Source of the DNA: Sindora glabra
Taxonomy: Eukaryota > Streptophyta > Magnoliopsida > Fabales > Fabaceae
Direction: 5' to 3'
Length of the DNA stretch: 64,000 bases
NCBI GenBank assembly: GCA_020226215.1
Contig: CM035233.1
Coordinates: 12,977,701 to 13,041,700 of the forward strand
Below, piece by piece: positions 22,990 through 36,020 of the stretch (positions are counted from its first letter, which is position 1; each line of letters begins with the position of its first letter). The notes under the pieces were generated by a model. It made no database searches. It was not told where the DNA came from and saw only the letters and a program-made list of their open reading frames with translations. Both the position numbers and the translations under genes were made by a program.

Positions 22990-23290
22990 GACATATATAT
23001 AGGTGTGATTATATATTTGGAATATTCAATGTCAATTTTTAAATCAACATTGAATACTTAAAATAATTTTAATTATTTTAACAAACAATTGAGGTGTTTA
23101 GTTCCAATATATTATTGAATAATTGAAATAAGATGTTGGTTTTTTTTATTTTGCAATCGACATCGATAATTAATTTTTTGTAGCTTAAATTTTGATTAAG
23201 ATGTTATTTTTTTAAAATAACCAATGTTTAATGTATAATAGGACTACTGGTTTATAAAATAACTAACATTATTATTTTTTTTTTTGTAAT
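22990..23290. repeat. Array of degenerate palindromic motifs (upstream copy)
   Basis: Repeated words of the form ATGTCAATTTTT, CAACATTGA, AATCGACATCGATAATT and TTAAAATAACCAATGTTTA occur several times in both orientations. Such arrays resemble subterminal repeats of CACTA transposons. The counterpart is at 43230-43505. No CACTA terminus is visible next to it. Confidence 0.35.
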
Positions 23291-25158
23291 CCTTAACAAT
23301 TTTCCTAAATCTCATTACTTTTAAAGTAGTATCCAAACTTAATTACATAATCTAATAACTAATATTACTATATAATCTAATTATAGAATCCAACAATTGA
23401 TATTACTATACAAGCAATAGCAACAATATTTCAAGTTCTATCTCAATGTTTTTATGGTCAAAATTAATATCCCAAATATAATAAATTAAAAAAAGATGAA
23501 GAATGATGCATTTATTTGGCTCTGAATAATAGGAGGTATATAATACATTAATTTTACAAAAATTAGAAATAATACCTCTACATACTGAGAAGGAACTTAC
23601 ATTATCTTCCAATGATAAAATTATTAATGAAATACTTATAAATTCTACTATAGCAAAATAAAGGCACAGGGATATTAAAATTAATGTTGTAGGTAAAACA
23701 TTAATACAATATGCTTTTGTTGAAAAGAAATTTATAAATTGACTTATGTCATTAAACTTTAGTGGTATTGTATGTGTTTGATTATTCATGTCATCGTGAC
23801 TTTTTGCATAGAAATACCTATTGACTTTTGTAAGGAAAAAATTTATCACTTTTTCTTCAAGAAACTCATATCATCCAAATAAAAAATTCAAATTAATAAA
23901 TACAATACACAATAAATAAATAATCTTAACTAGGTTTAGAAGGAAACTGAGGCATTCAAATAGATCTTAACATTGAGAAGGAAATGCTAACAAGAGTGAA
24001 CAAATAGTTAAACTTATGTTAAAGTGATCTTTTATAGCCAACTTTCTACTTATAAAAGAAAATCAATTAGTTAATCACTCCATAAGACATTCTCTTTTTT
24101 GTGAACAAAATGTTCTCGCTTTATAATATATCTGCAATTTGGTGTTGGGACAATTTTCCAATTTCAACTCATGCCTTCATTTTCATAAGTTTCGAGGAAA
24201 GTGAAATGACATTGTTTAAATATTCTATGGTAGTTATAAACTAAAATTGACATCATAAACCTAATGATAGCTTTACTTTTCCATGTTGATTGTATAATAA
24301 AGTCAACGTAGAATTTTGCTTTATGAATTTATAGCTTTAACTAGCTAGACATAATTTTACTTTTTCATCTTGGTTATTGTTATAGAATTGATATTATATA
24401 TTATCCACGTCAATGATTGATAAACAATTAATGTGATATATTAATTTTTTAAGTGTACCTTTGTCACTATCCTAACAAAAACCAAACCTATGACATAAAT
24501 AGTAAGATATATTCATTTGTTTATGCAAAAGAGCATCACTTTTTAAACAATATTAAACTATACAACAACACATATAAATAATTTCTATAATGTATACAAA
24601 ACAATATATATTTATAAGTAATTGCTTACAAGAGCAATCATATATACATTTTTATTTACAATTGAACTATATAAATTTGCATTTCGCAATGCCTCGCATG
24701 TTAGTGCTTGTATCTTTCTCAATACATATGTAGCCCATTCCTCCTACAAGGCTGCTAAATCTTCTACACTATAGGTTCTTCTTTTTTTCTTGAAGAATTG
24801 CATGTTTACATAAAATACTTGATAAAAAGAGAGAACTACATATTTTTAATAAAGGAGATGCTATGGCCAAATGCTCATGACTTTGAAACAAAATAAAAAT
24901 GTAAACTTCTTTGATATTTAAAGGCATTAATGTTGATCTTGCAACCCAAGTCATAACACCACAAAATTTTAATCCTAAATGAATAAATCAAACTCTGCAT
25001 AGAAACTATTTGTGAAAATCCCACATAACCAACATAGAATTTTTTTTAAAAGAAGGAACTTGGGGAGAAGAATAGGCATCGGCCATTGATAGATCTTTTC
25101 ATTAAAGGAAGTGAACTTAGCATGGATTTTTCATAGCAAAAAACAAACAAAACGAATA
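23291..25158. other. Non-coding 3' flank of the upstream PME segment
   Basis: Colinear with the downstream copy to 24845, then unique. An open frame at 23406-23849 (minus) is not preserved in the downstream duplicate and is probably chance. I see no gene. Confidence 0.5.
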
Positions 25159-25178
25159 CACTACTACATTTTCATCTC
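25159..25178 (+). repeat. CACTA terminal inverted repeat (left end)
   Basis: Starts with the diagnostic CACTACTACA. The three preceding bases are ATA; the matching right terminus was not found. Confidence 0.55.
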
Positions 25179-25710
25179 ACTTTTGTCTTCAAAGAAATGA
25201 ACTTGAGATTTTTGAAAATGACTTTACGTTCAATCAACGTTGAACTTACATACTACAATAATAATATACTTTACCAATGACACTTATATTGACGATAAAA
25301 ATTTGGTTTTCTATGTTGACTTTTTAAACATTTTTTAAAAAATTTGCAAAAATTTTATACCAATCATAAAGTTATCTATATAGCCTTCTTGGAATTTGAT
25401 CATTAATAGCTTGCAAGATGTTTTCAAGGAAGACTATACAAACGATTTTGTTATTGAAATAGTCCACCTAAATAAATGCTTGCATGTGCTTGGCAGGAAT
25501 CCTATTGAGCAAGCTACACTAATGGCAATGCTATCTATATAGCCTAAAGTTAGATTAAGAGATGGATGTGCCCCTCACTAACTTTATATAGATAATCAAG
25601 AAATTTTATATTGATGGTTGAATTTTTGTGTCATTTATATAAGGTTTGTCTTAAAATTCCATTGGGGCATCGTTTTTCTTATTTAAGAGCAGAGAAGCAA
25701 AGGAGCCACA

Positions 25711-25730
25711 GGAGAGAGAGAGAGAGAGAA
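25711..25730. repeat. (GA)n tract
   Basis: Ten GA units. Confidence 0.85.
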
Positions 25731-26199
25731 GAAAGCTTTCAAGGTAAGTTTTATGCATTTTTCTTTATTATTTTTACTATATTTTCATTCTTTTGTATAT
25801 AATCTTACTTATATTTTGTAAAATAATCTAATTTTATTGTTGTTGCTTGGTGGATATTTGTGTTTTTATGTCTTCATTATTCCATTGAGGTAGGTCAAAA
25901 CAATCTATGGTATTCTTTTTTCGAAGATATAATTAACGGATTGATTAATATAAGGTGCATTGGTTCAATTTCATCAAATTATTACTTTGTGTAGTTTGAT
26001 GTGTTTATTGATTTAAATTGATGATAACATTGATATAGTATACGAGTATGAATTTGTTTTTATGTGTTGTTATGTTTGGGAAATTGTATTTTATATACTT
26101 TATTATATTTATTATTTCAAATATTTGGTGAGTATGATATAAAATAGAAAGATGAAAAAATTTGTAACAAGGATGACTAGAAATAGATAATAATTTACA

Positions 26200-27000
26200 A
26201 AATAATTTAAAATTCTAAGAAAATAATTTATGTTAATATTTAAGAAATTAACTAAATAAAAACATTTAAGTATTAATAAATATGTATTACTTAATAATAA
26301 TGTAGAAAATTTTCTTACAATTTATTAAAAATTAACAAATAAAAATATTATTTAAGTAGTAAAATTTTCTTACTAAATAATAAAAGAGAAAAAAATCATA
26401 ATAATTTAATGTTAGAAGTAATTCAAATACTTTTGTAAGTCTATTGAAATATGTAGGGAATCAAAGTAATAAAATATTGATGGAATATAAATTTTAAAAA
26501 TTTAAGTAAGCAAAATAGAGACTTTTTGATGATTTGAAATATATAAAAATTTGAGTTAATAATTTAAAATCATGAGAAAATAAATTATGTCAATATTTTA
26601 AATAATTAAATAACTAAAAATGTTAAATTATTAATAAATGTGTATTATTGAATAATAAAGTAGGAAAATTTGTAATAATTTAATATTGTAAATAATTTGA
26701 ATACTTTTAAATTGTTAAAAAAATTTAGAAAATCAAAGTGATGAAATAATGAAGACACATAAATTTTCAAAATGTGATAATTAAAATGTAAACTTCTTGA
26801 TGATGTAAAATATATAATAATTTAAATTTATAATTTAAAATTCTAAAAAATAAGTTATTCATTATTTAAAAATTTTAAAAATAAAAATATTAATTTATTT
26901 ATAAATGTGTGGTACTTTGAATAATTTTATTAAATTGTTAAATTATATAAAAATAAAAATAGATAAAGAATGATGCAATTTATGAAAAATAAATTTTAAA
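26200..27000. repeat. Diverged tandem repeat array inside the CACTA element
   Basis: At least three units of about 270-360 bp share ordered landmarks. AATAATTTAAAATTCTAAGA-type words occur at 26201, 26558 and 26829, followed by TGTATTA--TGAATAATAA-type words, and AAATCAAAGTAATAAAAT-type words at about 26460 and 26730. No coding frame is present. Confidence 0.55.
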
Positions 27001-27629
27001 ATTACATTTTATATAAGATATTCAATTAGAACTAAGAAATATAAGAATTTAGTCATTGCCTTCAATGAGCTATTATTAGTCTTAAATAGAATTGTGTATA
27101 TTAAGAGTTATGTAAGGTAGCAAAATTTATTCTATGTAAATGAATATTAAAATGGATTTTATTGTATAGTTAAAATTATTGTAATTGTCAAATTATAATA
27201 ATTTAAAATTGAAATATACTTGTGCTATAACCTTAGAGAAATTCAAAGGTTCGTTATGGTTAGTCTATAAAGACTAACTAACCCTTGAATTGTCTTATAA
27301 ATTTAAACAATTTGGGATATATTTTGTAATTATTATTACCAACTTATTTGCTCATCATTTCATATTGTAAAAATTTCTTGGCTCTTCATTGTTCTTCGAG
27401 TGTATATTATATCGGTATGTAGTTTACATACTTGAAGAAGTATAGATAAATGATCATGGATAAGTTGAGACAATAACTACAAAAATGTCTTGAATAAGAT
27501 AGGGTCTTACCTTTTAGATTTAAAGTGATACAATAAATTTAGGATACATAACAAACATGCATATAAGATTGAAGTATATAATAAATGTGATGTTGTTGGC
27601 CAATTATACCATATCTATTAACAAAAACT

Positions 27630-28375
27630 GAATAACTTTGTGAGATCATTTATTTGATGAGTATTGGAATGGTGCATTGGCATTTGTCACGAGAGTTACA
27701 AACTTTGTCAATGATAGGGGATTAGTGAGTTGTCCATGTAAGAAATGCATAAATTTGTTATGTAAAAAATTAGAGACCTTGAAGGCATACTTAATAAACA
27801 ATGGATTTGATCCTTTATACATAAATTGGGTCCATCATGGTGATATGGATGCAACAATTGTTAAAGATATGCTTCAAGTGCCTCCTAACAATTGATAATG
27901 GTTAACATCATAAATGATTTCAAGGGCCTTTATGTTACTAATCAAATAGTTAAGAAAGATGTTAATAGGAATAAGAATGCCTTGAGAAGGAAGGAAGGAC
28001 ACATCTCATGATAAAAGCTCTAACAACCTTTTCAGACAAGTTAAAACAAAATTCCATCTTGATTGCACAAACTTTTTAGCCTTGAAACTTTTAGAAAGGC
28101 TTATGCATCTAAAAGTGCTTCATTTAATTCTCCTTTGAAGTTATTGAAAGAAGCATTTTAGAAGAAGAACAAATTGCTAGAATCATATTATAGTGCAAAG
28201 AAATGGCTCAACAAATTAAGATTGAAGTATAAGTCAATTCATGTTTGCATGTGTGATTATGTACTTTTTTAGAAAGAACATGTTATAGTAGAGAACTATC
28301 CAATTTATGGAGAGAGTTATTAGATTGATAAAAACATCAAAGGAAAAAAGGTGCTTTATAAATGTTAAATAATTT
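27630..28375 (+). pseudogene. CACTA TNP2-type transposase, N-terminal part, decayed
   Basis: The first piece (about 27655-27893) reads AFVTRVTNFVN, then CPCKKCINLLCKKLETLKAY, LINNGFDPLYINWVHHGD. This is the transposon-associated domain (C-P-C-x-x-C zinc-like start, W-x-x-HG end) at the N-terminus of CACTA transposases. After an in-frame stop the next recognisable piece (about 28100-28340) reads, across small frame changes, LLKEAF, KKNKLLESYYSAKKWLNKLR, LKYKSIHVCMCDYVLF, KEHVIVENYPIYGESY. This fits the start of the Transposase_21 domain that binds and cuts the element ends. The catalytic core beyond this is missing. It is non-functional. Confidence 0.7.
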
Positions 28376-29620
28376 AATTCTTATTTCCTAAGTTTAAATA
28401 TCTTACAATAAACATTTACTCATTCTAATTGAATTTTTGTTAAAAAAAAATCAAGGTAAGGATGATAGGATCCTACAACCCAATGATCTGTGTAGTCTAG
28501 TGCATTATCCTTGGCTCCTGATGGCTCTAGTGTCTGATCGATAAGCTTATCATTGCCGACAAGGTGCTTGATATTTATCAAGGACACAAGAAGACAATTG
28601 GTTTTGTGCTTACTAAAATGTCATATGCCATATTTGCACCTTTGATTCAACTATAACATTCCTCTAAGGCAATAGTAGGAATGCAGGATTGGTTATCAAG
28701 ATACAAACCTATGTTGTCCAGAGTCAACAAGTCATCTAGCACAGTAGGAATAGATAACTTTAGTCATCAGTACATGCATGAGCAGACTTAAAAGGAAGTA
28801 GGTGTATTATATGAGGCTCTCCCACACCCAAGCAATATGAATTACTCTGCCTCCTACATTGCTTCTTTGTCCTTAACTACATATTCCTACATCAATTGTA
28901 CCAGTAATATTTGCTCATAGTTCACAGTGCCAAGCCCTAGCCTCCACCCTCCTCCTAAACCTACATAAGGGGGACTTTAGATGATGACACTGATAATTAT
29001 ATGATTTAGTAGTTTTTTATATTGTACATACATTTTTTAGTAGGTACTTTATATTGTTATTTTAGATGATGTTACAATGATTTGTTATTATGTATTGTTT
29101 GAGAATTACTTTATACATTTTTGTCTATTTAATTTATTATTATAATTAATAAAATGCAATACTTTTAAATTATTATTAATTGAAAAAAATTAGAGGTATT
29201 GTAAATTTATTGGATAATAGATGCTATTGCAATTTACTACTAAAAATTATATATGAAATTATTAAGAAATTTCAAAACAATAGAGTTATACCAATCATAT
29301 TGTCGTTTATTTAGTTTTTTTAATATTAAAATAGCCAACTATATATTGATGATATTGTCATTTTTATAGGGTTGAACCTATACTGATGACTTGTTGTCTA
29401 TACAAATCTATATCAAATAACCCGTGGTAGCCAATACACTAATAAAATCTATCATCTATATAAATTAGCCTATTGCAATGACACAAATTATTATCGATGT
29501 AGGGCCAATAGGTATAACTTTATATTGAGAACACTTACATTGATAATGCATCATCTATATGCCTTTGTACCAATAACTTCTATTGTTAGTATAGCCTTTT
29601 TTTTATATAGTAACATTTTT
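28376..29620. other. 3' part of CACTA element, no recognised domain
   Basis: Around 28470-28990 the plus strand shows protein-like stretches (for example QDWLSRYKPMLSRVNKSSST and YEALPHPSNMNYSASYIASL) separated by stops. They may be the tail of an element-encoded protein, but I do not recognise them. The rest is AT-rich subterminal sequence. Confidence 0.35.
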
Positions 29621-29685
29621 AAAATTATTACTTTTTATTTGATATTTTTTATATGGATTACCATGGAAGAGGAAAGTAGAAAAAA

Positions 29686-29982
29686 ATTAAGGCTTCATTT
29701 ATTTCATCAAAAAGTATTTTATCAAAAAATATTTTTTATAGAAAAATATCATTTATACGTATATTAATAAGAGTGATATACAATGTATAACTTGTGTTTA
29801 AAAAAATGATAACAAAAATCATAGTAATGGAATAAAGTAATTGTTTTTTTGAAAAAAAGAAAGTTACTTTTTTCAAATTCTTTTTATTTTTAACATTGAA
29901 TAAATAAAACATTTTCTCTCATCTTAATATTTTATAATTATATTTTACGAAAATTATCTTCCATAAAAAAAACCAAGCCTAA
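29686..29982. mobile_element. hAT-like MITE
   Basis: The left end TTAAGGCTTCATTTATTTCA pairs imperfectly with the complement of the right end, TTAGGCTTGGTTTTTTTTAT. The interior is AT-rich without coding capacity. The target duplication is unclear. Confidence 0.4.
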
Positions 29983-30220
29983 GTTTTTCATTAAAATGAA
30001 ATGGAAATTTGACTTTTCGACCTAATTTATTCTAAGGAAATTTTGTTAAATTAACATGACCAAAATTAAATATTATTATTTAGGGGAATCAAATATGATC
30101 GAAATGTGTATCAAGGGGATCAAAATTATAATTAAGTGTATTTGAAATATATTTGATTATCTAATTAATCATAAATAATTATATCTATCAATCAATTAAT
30201 AACTAATGTATACAATCAAT

Positions 30221-30378
30221 CAATGGTGGAGACGGGGGATTAGGATGGGCCCCAACTTCCCCTTGCCTTAAAACTTTAATATAATATGTATTAATAAAAT
30301 TTACATGACCCTCTCTAAGTTTTATAATATTTTAAATGTGACTCCCCCTAACTTGCAATTTTTGCCTCCACCGCCCAA
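30221..30378. mobile_element. Small MITE with GGTGGAG-type ends
   Basis: The left end CAATGGTGGAGACGGGGG and the complement of the right end TTGGGCGGTGGAGGCAAAAA share the GTGGAG core. The internal CCCC/GGGCC-rich pieces next to each end recall the common plant 'CAGTGGCGGAGCC' MITE type. Confidence 0.45.
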
Positions 30379-30698
30379 TATATTCAAGAGAAAAGCCAGA
30401 AAAAATGCTAAATCAAATTGGATAAAAATATCTCTAAAATTGTTCTAGAAAGATTGGTAAATTAAGTGTTAAGAGACAATTCGAAATGACAATAAACAAT
30501 AAATGTGTGCGTGAATTCCTCCTAATTAAGCCAACAATACGTTTTATATTTGTTTTTTAGTATAAAAATTGAAAAAGAGAAAAAATTATAAAAAAAAAAG
30601 GCCAAAACTTGAGCTAATAAAGTGAGCCCATTACTCGGGCTTTGTTGGAAAGCCGAACTGACATATTTTAACTTTAGGCTTATGGCAACATAAAAGCC

Positions 30699-30843
30699 CT
30701 ATATATACATATATAGACGCACGTCACACCGCCTGCCTAAATTTCTGTGCGAAATGTGTGCGTGGGTGCGGATCGAAGAATTGAAAAAGGCAGAAACTGT
30801 CTGTTCTTCTTGTGTGGCGTGCATGGAGACAACCAAGGAGTTG
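30699..30843 (+). other. GC-richer island with TATA-like box and a 29-codon frame
   Basis: CTATATATACATATATAG at about 30699 is followed 55 bp later by an ATG at 30754 opening a 29-codon frame with four cysteines (MCAWVRIEELKK to CMETTKEL). Base composition here is far less AT-rich than its surroundings. It could be the remnant of a promoter and first exon, or part of a repeat. No homology is recognised, so no gene call is made. Confidence 0.2.
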
Positions 30844-31169
30844 TAGGGTTACTGTTCAAATTATTAAAAGATACGTGGCCAAATTTATTCAGATTTGCAT
30901 GAAATTTGATAATTGCATTCCTGGGAATTTGGAGAGGATAAATCATGTTTTTCTGCATTTTATTTCTTTTTTTATTAGCTAATTTTATACGATAATTAAT
31001 TTTAATTATTATATTAATTTTATTAAGAATTCTACTTATTCTAATAAAGAGATTATATTATGTTTTGTGATTTTTATTCTCATATTAAAAGATTTTTATT
31101 CTCTTTTATTCTCACATTAAAAGATAGAAATTGTACATGTCCAACACAACAGTCACAAAGACAATATTG

Positions 31170-32600
31170 GTAAAAATTAAATATATAATATTGATTTTAT
31201 TTTTCAAATATTTTTATTAAAAATATAATATATAACCAATTCATTGAATTCAAATTAAATCTTTAGTTCACATATTTAAAACATTTTTATAATAAAAATA
31301 AAATATATTATATTATATTTATACTAACCAATGATATTAGCATTTAAATTATAAATAATAAGGTAGCTAAAAAAGAAAAAATATGTAATAGAGTAAATAA
31401 AAAGAAAACAAATATCTTAAATGAACTATAAAATTTTTGATAAAATCCCAATTGATTTATAATTAATTTGAAATATTGTACTTGAAAACTGATATCAAGA
31501 AAATACTAAAAAAATTAAAATAGATAAATTTGATTTTATTTTTAAATATTTAATTAAAATAGAATATACAACTAATTAATTTAATTATTAATTTTATATT
31601 AAATTTTTACTTCATTGAAAATATTTAGAAATAAAAATAAAAATATTATACTATATTGATGCTATTTGCTTGTTGCTTATATTAGTATTTGAATTATAAC
31701 TACATGAATATGTATTAAAAAAAGGTAAAAAATCAGTATATAAATTAAAGAGATGAAATAAATATATATCAATCTTCTTTATTTAAGATATTTTTCTAAT
31801 GAAAATAAGATATAATATGTTATATTTATACCATTTAATTATATTAGCACTTGAATTGTAAACAATAAAAATAGATATTACAAAAATTTAAAATAAAAAA
31901 GAAAAACATGTAAAATAACGAATCTAAAGAAGAGGCATTGTGCCATCTATAAATCACCTATAAAGTAATTGAAGTTAAAAATGGAATATAATTTAATTAA
32001 ATAAAAATTTTAACTTATTTAAAATATTTTTATAATAAATAATATATTATCTTATATTTATGATTTAGGATTGAGGTTATGTGATATTGGTATTTAAATT
32101 GTAAATAATAGGAATCAATAAGAAAAAAAGAATAAAATAAAATAAGACATGCTAATAGAGCAAATAAAAAAATATAGTGTATTAACTATAACGTGTTTGG
32201 AGTTAAAAATAGAATATCAGTTAAATTAATTCAATTAAACAATTTTTTATTCTTTTATTTATAACAAAAAGTAATTATATTTGTTACATCTATACTGCTC
32301 AATAAGGTCGAAATTGTAAATAACAGAAATGGATAAAAAAAATAACAACTTATTTAAAAGGAAGAAAAATAATATGTGAGTTATAAATCCTTGATAGAAT
32401 CTCAATTGATATGTATTTAATTTAAAATATAATAATTAAAAATTACTATAAAGAAAATATTGATGAAATTTTAAAATTTTAATTTTAATTTTAATTTCTT
32501 TTAATGAAAAATAGAATATATAATTAAAACTAATTAATTCAATCAATATATATCTTCTATATTAAACTACTATATTATTTAAAATATTCTTATAATAAAG
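31170..32600. repeat. AT-rich diverged tandem repeat region
   Basis: Landmark words such as TTAGCATTTAAATTATAAAT recur at about 31338, 31683, 31842, 32085 and 32308, each followed by AATA-rich sequence and preceded by ATATTATATTTATAC-like sequence. Units are 160-345 bp and strongly diverged. No coding potential is seen. Confidence 0.5.
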
Positions 32601-33454
32601 AAATAATCTATTGAATGTTTTTTTTAAGAACATTATGTTAAAATGAGTAAATTAAAGTAATAAATAGCGTCACTTTTTTACTTAGCATGTGTATATATAG
32701 TTGCTCGAAGGATCACCTAGTCTAAAATGATAATACTAAGATTATTATAATATTCGAAAATATGTAATATAATAGATAAAAAATAATATGTAAGTTATAA
32801 AGTAATATAAAAATAAAAAATACAAACAATTAAATGTTGAAGAAATTAAAAATTGATAAAATAAAAGTGTAAGTGGGCAGGATGAATAGTTCATGAAATA
32901 GAAGGGAGAAATAAAAAAGAGGGGAAAATTAAAAAAATGAAATGGAAGTAATTTTGGAAATAGGAAGGAGAAAAGGTAAATATTAAGAAAAAACTTGTAA
33001 ATGACATGTGGCAGAGAAGTTAATAGTGAGGCGTATAGGGGTAGGCACGGATCTTTGGTTAGAATATTGATGGATGGATTGATTGATGATTAATAGATAT
33101 GCCACTATTATTCCTGTGAAAAATGCTATAAAACTATTAAAATTGTGTTAGGACCTAATGCCCGGGCCAAACTGGGGTTTATTCACCATGGAGTTCAGAA
33201 AAGTGGATGCTTTGCTTTGGAGAAAAGGAAAAAAAGGAAAAAACACACACACACACTTTTGAAAGGAAATTTAGAAGTCCAGCTGGGACCGAAACCGGAG
33301 AAGGGAGAAGGGAGTTTGTCATGGTAGAATGCTTATTTTGTGAATCACACTGCATTCACCATTTTTTGTAATTTTATACTGAGATAATCGCATTTTTCTA
33401 TATTTATCTGTATCACAGCAAAATTGCCATTGCAACTGTAATTTAAATTTCTGC
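32601..33454. other. Intergenic, with a less AT-rich patch
   Basis: No gene supported. Between about 33150 and 33325 the DNA is distinctly richer in GC (it contains CCCGGGCC) and has a 60-codon open frame with no recognisable features. A short (CA)n tract is at 33243-33257. Confidence 0.4.
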
Positions 33455-34334
33455 AATGCAGGGCTAGAAATCAATTAATTGCATAGGTGTGCGAATAATG
33501 AGACCGAAAGCCGAGGACTAATTTAGAAATTATGAGGTATATGAAATATAATATATGATACTATTTAAAATCATTTTTAAAGATTAAATTATCCATGTGA
33601 TTTGACTTAGTCATCTAAATATTAGGTTTCTAGCATCTTTATAGATCCCACATGAATTAGATTACATATGAAAAATTCGTGATAAATTGAGATCAAGAAT
33701 TTATGGAATTATAGAAGATTTATTCATTAAACTCTAAATAATTACACTCATTATATTGGATCAAAATTTTTTAATACTTTAGTTTCTAAAAATTATTTTA
33801 AAGGATTTTATATAATACATATTATGTACTTAAGAATTTCTCAGATTAATAAGGTCAAATTATGAAATAATTCAAAAATATGATAAACCCAAAATAATTA
33901 TGATAAACAATGTTAATAATGTGAGGTTTTTGTGGCACTTCAAATTGAGTTCTGAAGCATATTAAAATCATGATGAAGTGTGCCTTGAAATTAAGGAAGT
34001 GATTTTTTAACTTGATAAATAAGATAGGTAGTAATATTAAAATTTTCGGTACTAAAGTATGAATAGAAATATGTGTTGTAAAATGATGTCCAATACTCTA
34101 ATGCTCATTGCATGGCATGATTGAAGATCTATACACAATTAATTTAATGTTTTATTCTAAATGTTTGTACTTTTTATTTAAATATTCATCTTTAATATGT
34201 TGTTAAGTGACTTCCCGCTTCTACTAAGGTGACGGTTGCAGGGGTTGGCATTGATCCCGAATCTTAATTAATTTTTTTGTCATGAGACAAAATTGTATCT
34301 TTTAACAAGTTATGAGTTCATTGCAAGATTTTGT

Positions 34335-35725
34335 GATGCGAGGTGGAGTACTAAATATAGGAATTAGATAACGTATTAGTTGACAATTTAGAATTCACTA
34401 AGAAAGTAATTCTAAAATCCATTAGGAAGTTTTCCTTCTTGGATATCATTAAAATGAAAAAAAATACATATCATGTTCTATATATTCATGTCTTATTGAT
34501 ACACATAAGAAAACTATCTCAACAAATAATTATTCTTCTAAAACACTTTTAATGTATATAGTATCCTACTAGAACTTTAACTTTACATTATTTATTCTAT
34601 AATTACCTTAAATAACTGAATAAAATTATTAAAGATAATAACTACAAAATTTTCAAAATTCGAAAGGTAGTTGTGATTCTTCTTTGTCCTATATAAGACT
34701 CCTTTACTTATGGAAAACTTGTCCTTGAAGTTGTAGGTTGATCTTGATATCTATCAATCCAAATAAAAAGATATTTTAATATTTGGGGATTTTAAAATTC
34801 TTTACAACTAATCTCTTCATGATTTGTGAAATTGTATCCCAATCTTCCTATATTCAATAGGTGACTCCTTTGCAATATGAATTTATGGAATTTCATTTAC
34901 TTCCTCAATGACTTCTTGTCTTCCTTGTTCAATGTCACGTTGGATTCCTTCTTTTTGAATTATTAGTTCTTATGCAATAATTTCTTCTTATGTATGGTTG
35001 TAATTAGAAAGATGCAACCTCACTTGTTCTTGCAATTTTTGAAATTTGGAAACTTCGAGCATTGAATAATTATAAATAAATGAAAAGTAAAGACAATTTT
35101 CAAGAAAACAATTAATTCATTTTTTCACACTATATAAGACTTCATCATAATAATTGAAGACAAATTCAATTATCAATGACCTTTTTATCTTTGACCAAGA
35201 AGAAACTTTTCTCATACCTTCTTGAACTCTATATTTCTTTAATTATCTCCACCAATCTTTAGTGTCATCAATCAATTTGTAAGATGTTAGCTAGAGTCGA
35301 TTAAGATTTGAAATTTCTTTAATTTCAAAGTAACATTCAAGATCCAACAATCAATTAATAAATTTCCATTTGAAAAAAATACCCATCAAAACAAGAAATT
35401 TCTTGAAAATCAAACATGGAAACACCATCTTGCCAATTACCACTAAAAGGATTGCTTTATATACAATTGCTGCTACAAGCCATCAAGTAAGGTAGGTCAC
35501 TAATTTGATATCACTTGACATGGGACAAAAGTAAGAATATAGTGACTAAATAACACATTATTTGACAACTTAGAATCCATTGGAAAAAATAACTTTGAAA
35601 TTCATTAGAAAGAAGGAAAACTCATTGGATATCTTTAAATGAAAATTATATAGTGTATCTGTTTTACCTATTGATGTCATATTTGTAAACATGACAAGAC
35701 TCCTTCAACAAATAACTTTGAAGTT
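34335..35725 (-). mobile_element. Gag-only Gypsy-like LTR element (downstream copy)
   Basis: Counterpart of 14696-16025. LTR-like direct repeats lie at about 34335-34555 and 35517-35725, with a broken gag between. TATCA-type primer-site remnants lie beside the right LTR. It shares all major features with the upstream copy, so both descend from one insertion. Confidence 0.5.
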
Positions 35726-35787
35726 CTACATGTTGCCCATAAATATTTTTCCCACTCTCCATTTGAACATCTATTCCTTGTGATGGA

Positions 35788-35908
35788 AAAACTGACAAGA
35801 AATTGTAATGAAAAATAATGGCATGTCCATTTTTGTATCAGAAAGGCTTAAGTTTATTACAAAAATAGATATGTTGCTTCTTATTATTATAATTTATCAA
35901 TAGTTTAC
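35788..35908. repeat. Imperfect palindrome 1 (downstream copy)
   Basis: Counterpart of 16087-16204; arms diverged further (GACAAGAAATTGTAATGAAA versus complement of the right arm). Confidence 0.55.
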
Positions 35909-36020
35909 AACCATCTACACCTTTTAAATTGATCTTTATTATTCATTTTAAGTTATAGCATTTTGATTCCATATTTAGAATGACATTTATTAGACATGTT
36001 CAAAAAAATGCAAAGATAAG

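Larger units (their letters stand above)
13796..24845 (+). repeat. Segmental duplication, upstream copy
   Basis: From ATGCAGGGCT at about 13796 the sequence is colinear with 33455 onwards in the same orientation. It includes the Gypsy remnant, palindromes, PME promoter, exons and introns, and the 3' flank. Homology ends near 24845 (AGAACTACAT), matching 51060 of the downstream copy. The downstream copy is interrupted by a Copia insertion at 44711-50700 and has a small deletion corresponding to about 24590-24735. The copies differ by many substitutions and small indels, so the duplication is not recent. Confidence 0.9.
25159..29620 (+). mobile_element. Degenerate CACTA (En/Spm) element
   Basis: CACTACTACATTTTCATCTC at 25159 is a typical CACTA terminus, followed by short subterminal words such as GTTCAATCAACGTTGAACTT. 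The interior contains a TNP2-type transposase remnant on the plus strand (27630-28375). Words around 29340-29600 (CCAATGACACAAATTATTAT, TTACATTGATAATG) echo the left subterminal region, suggesting the right end is near 29620, but no clean inverted terminus was found there. The right boundary is an estimate. Most of the transposase is missing. Confidence 0.6.

Noticed and set aside
23406..23849. 147-codon minus-strand open frame with hydrophobic stretches
   Set aside because: The equivalent region of the downstream duplicate (43600-44070) has indels and stops, and no family is recognisable. It looks like chance in AT-rich DNA.
33145..33327. 60-codon plus-strand open frame in a GC-richer patch
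   Set aside because: Lys-rich low-complexity middle, no start context or homology, and not part of the duplicated segment.
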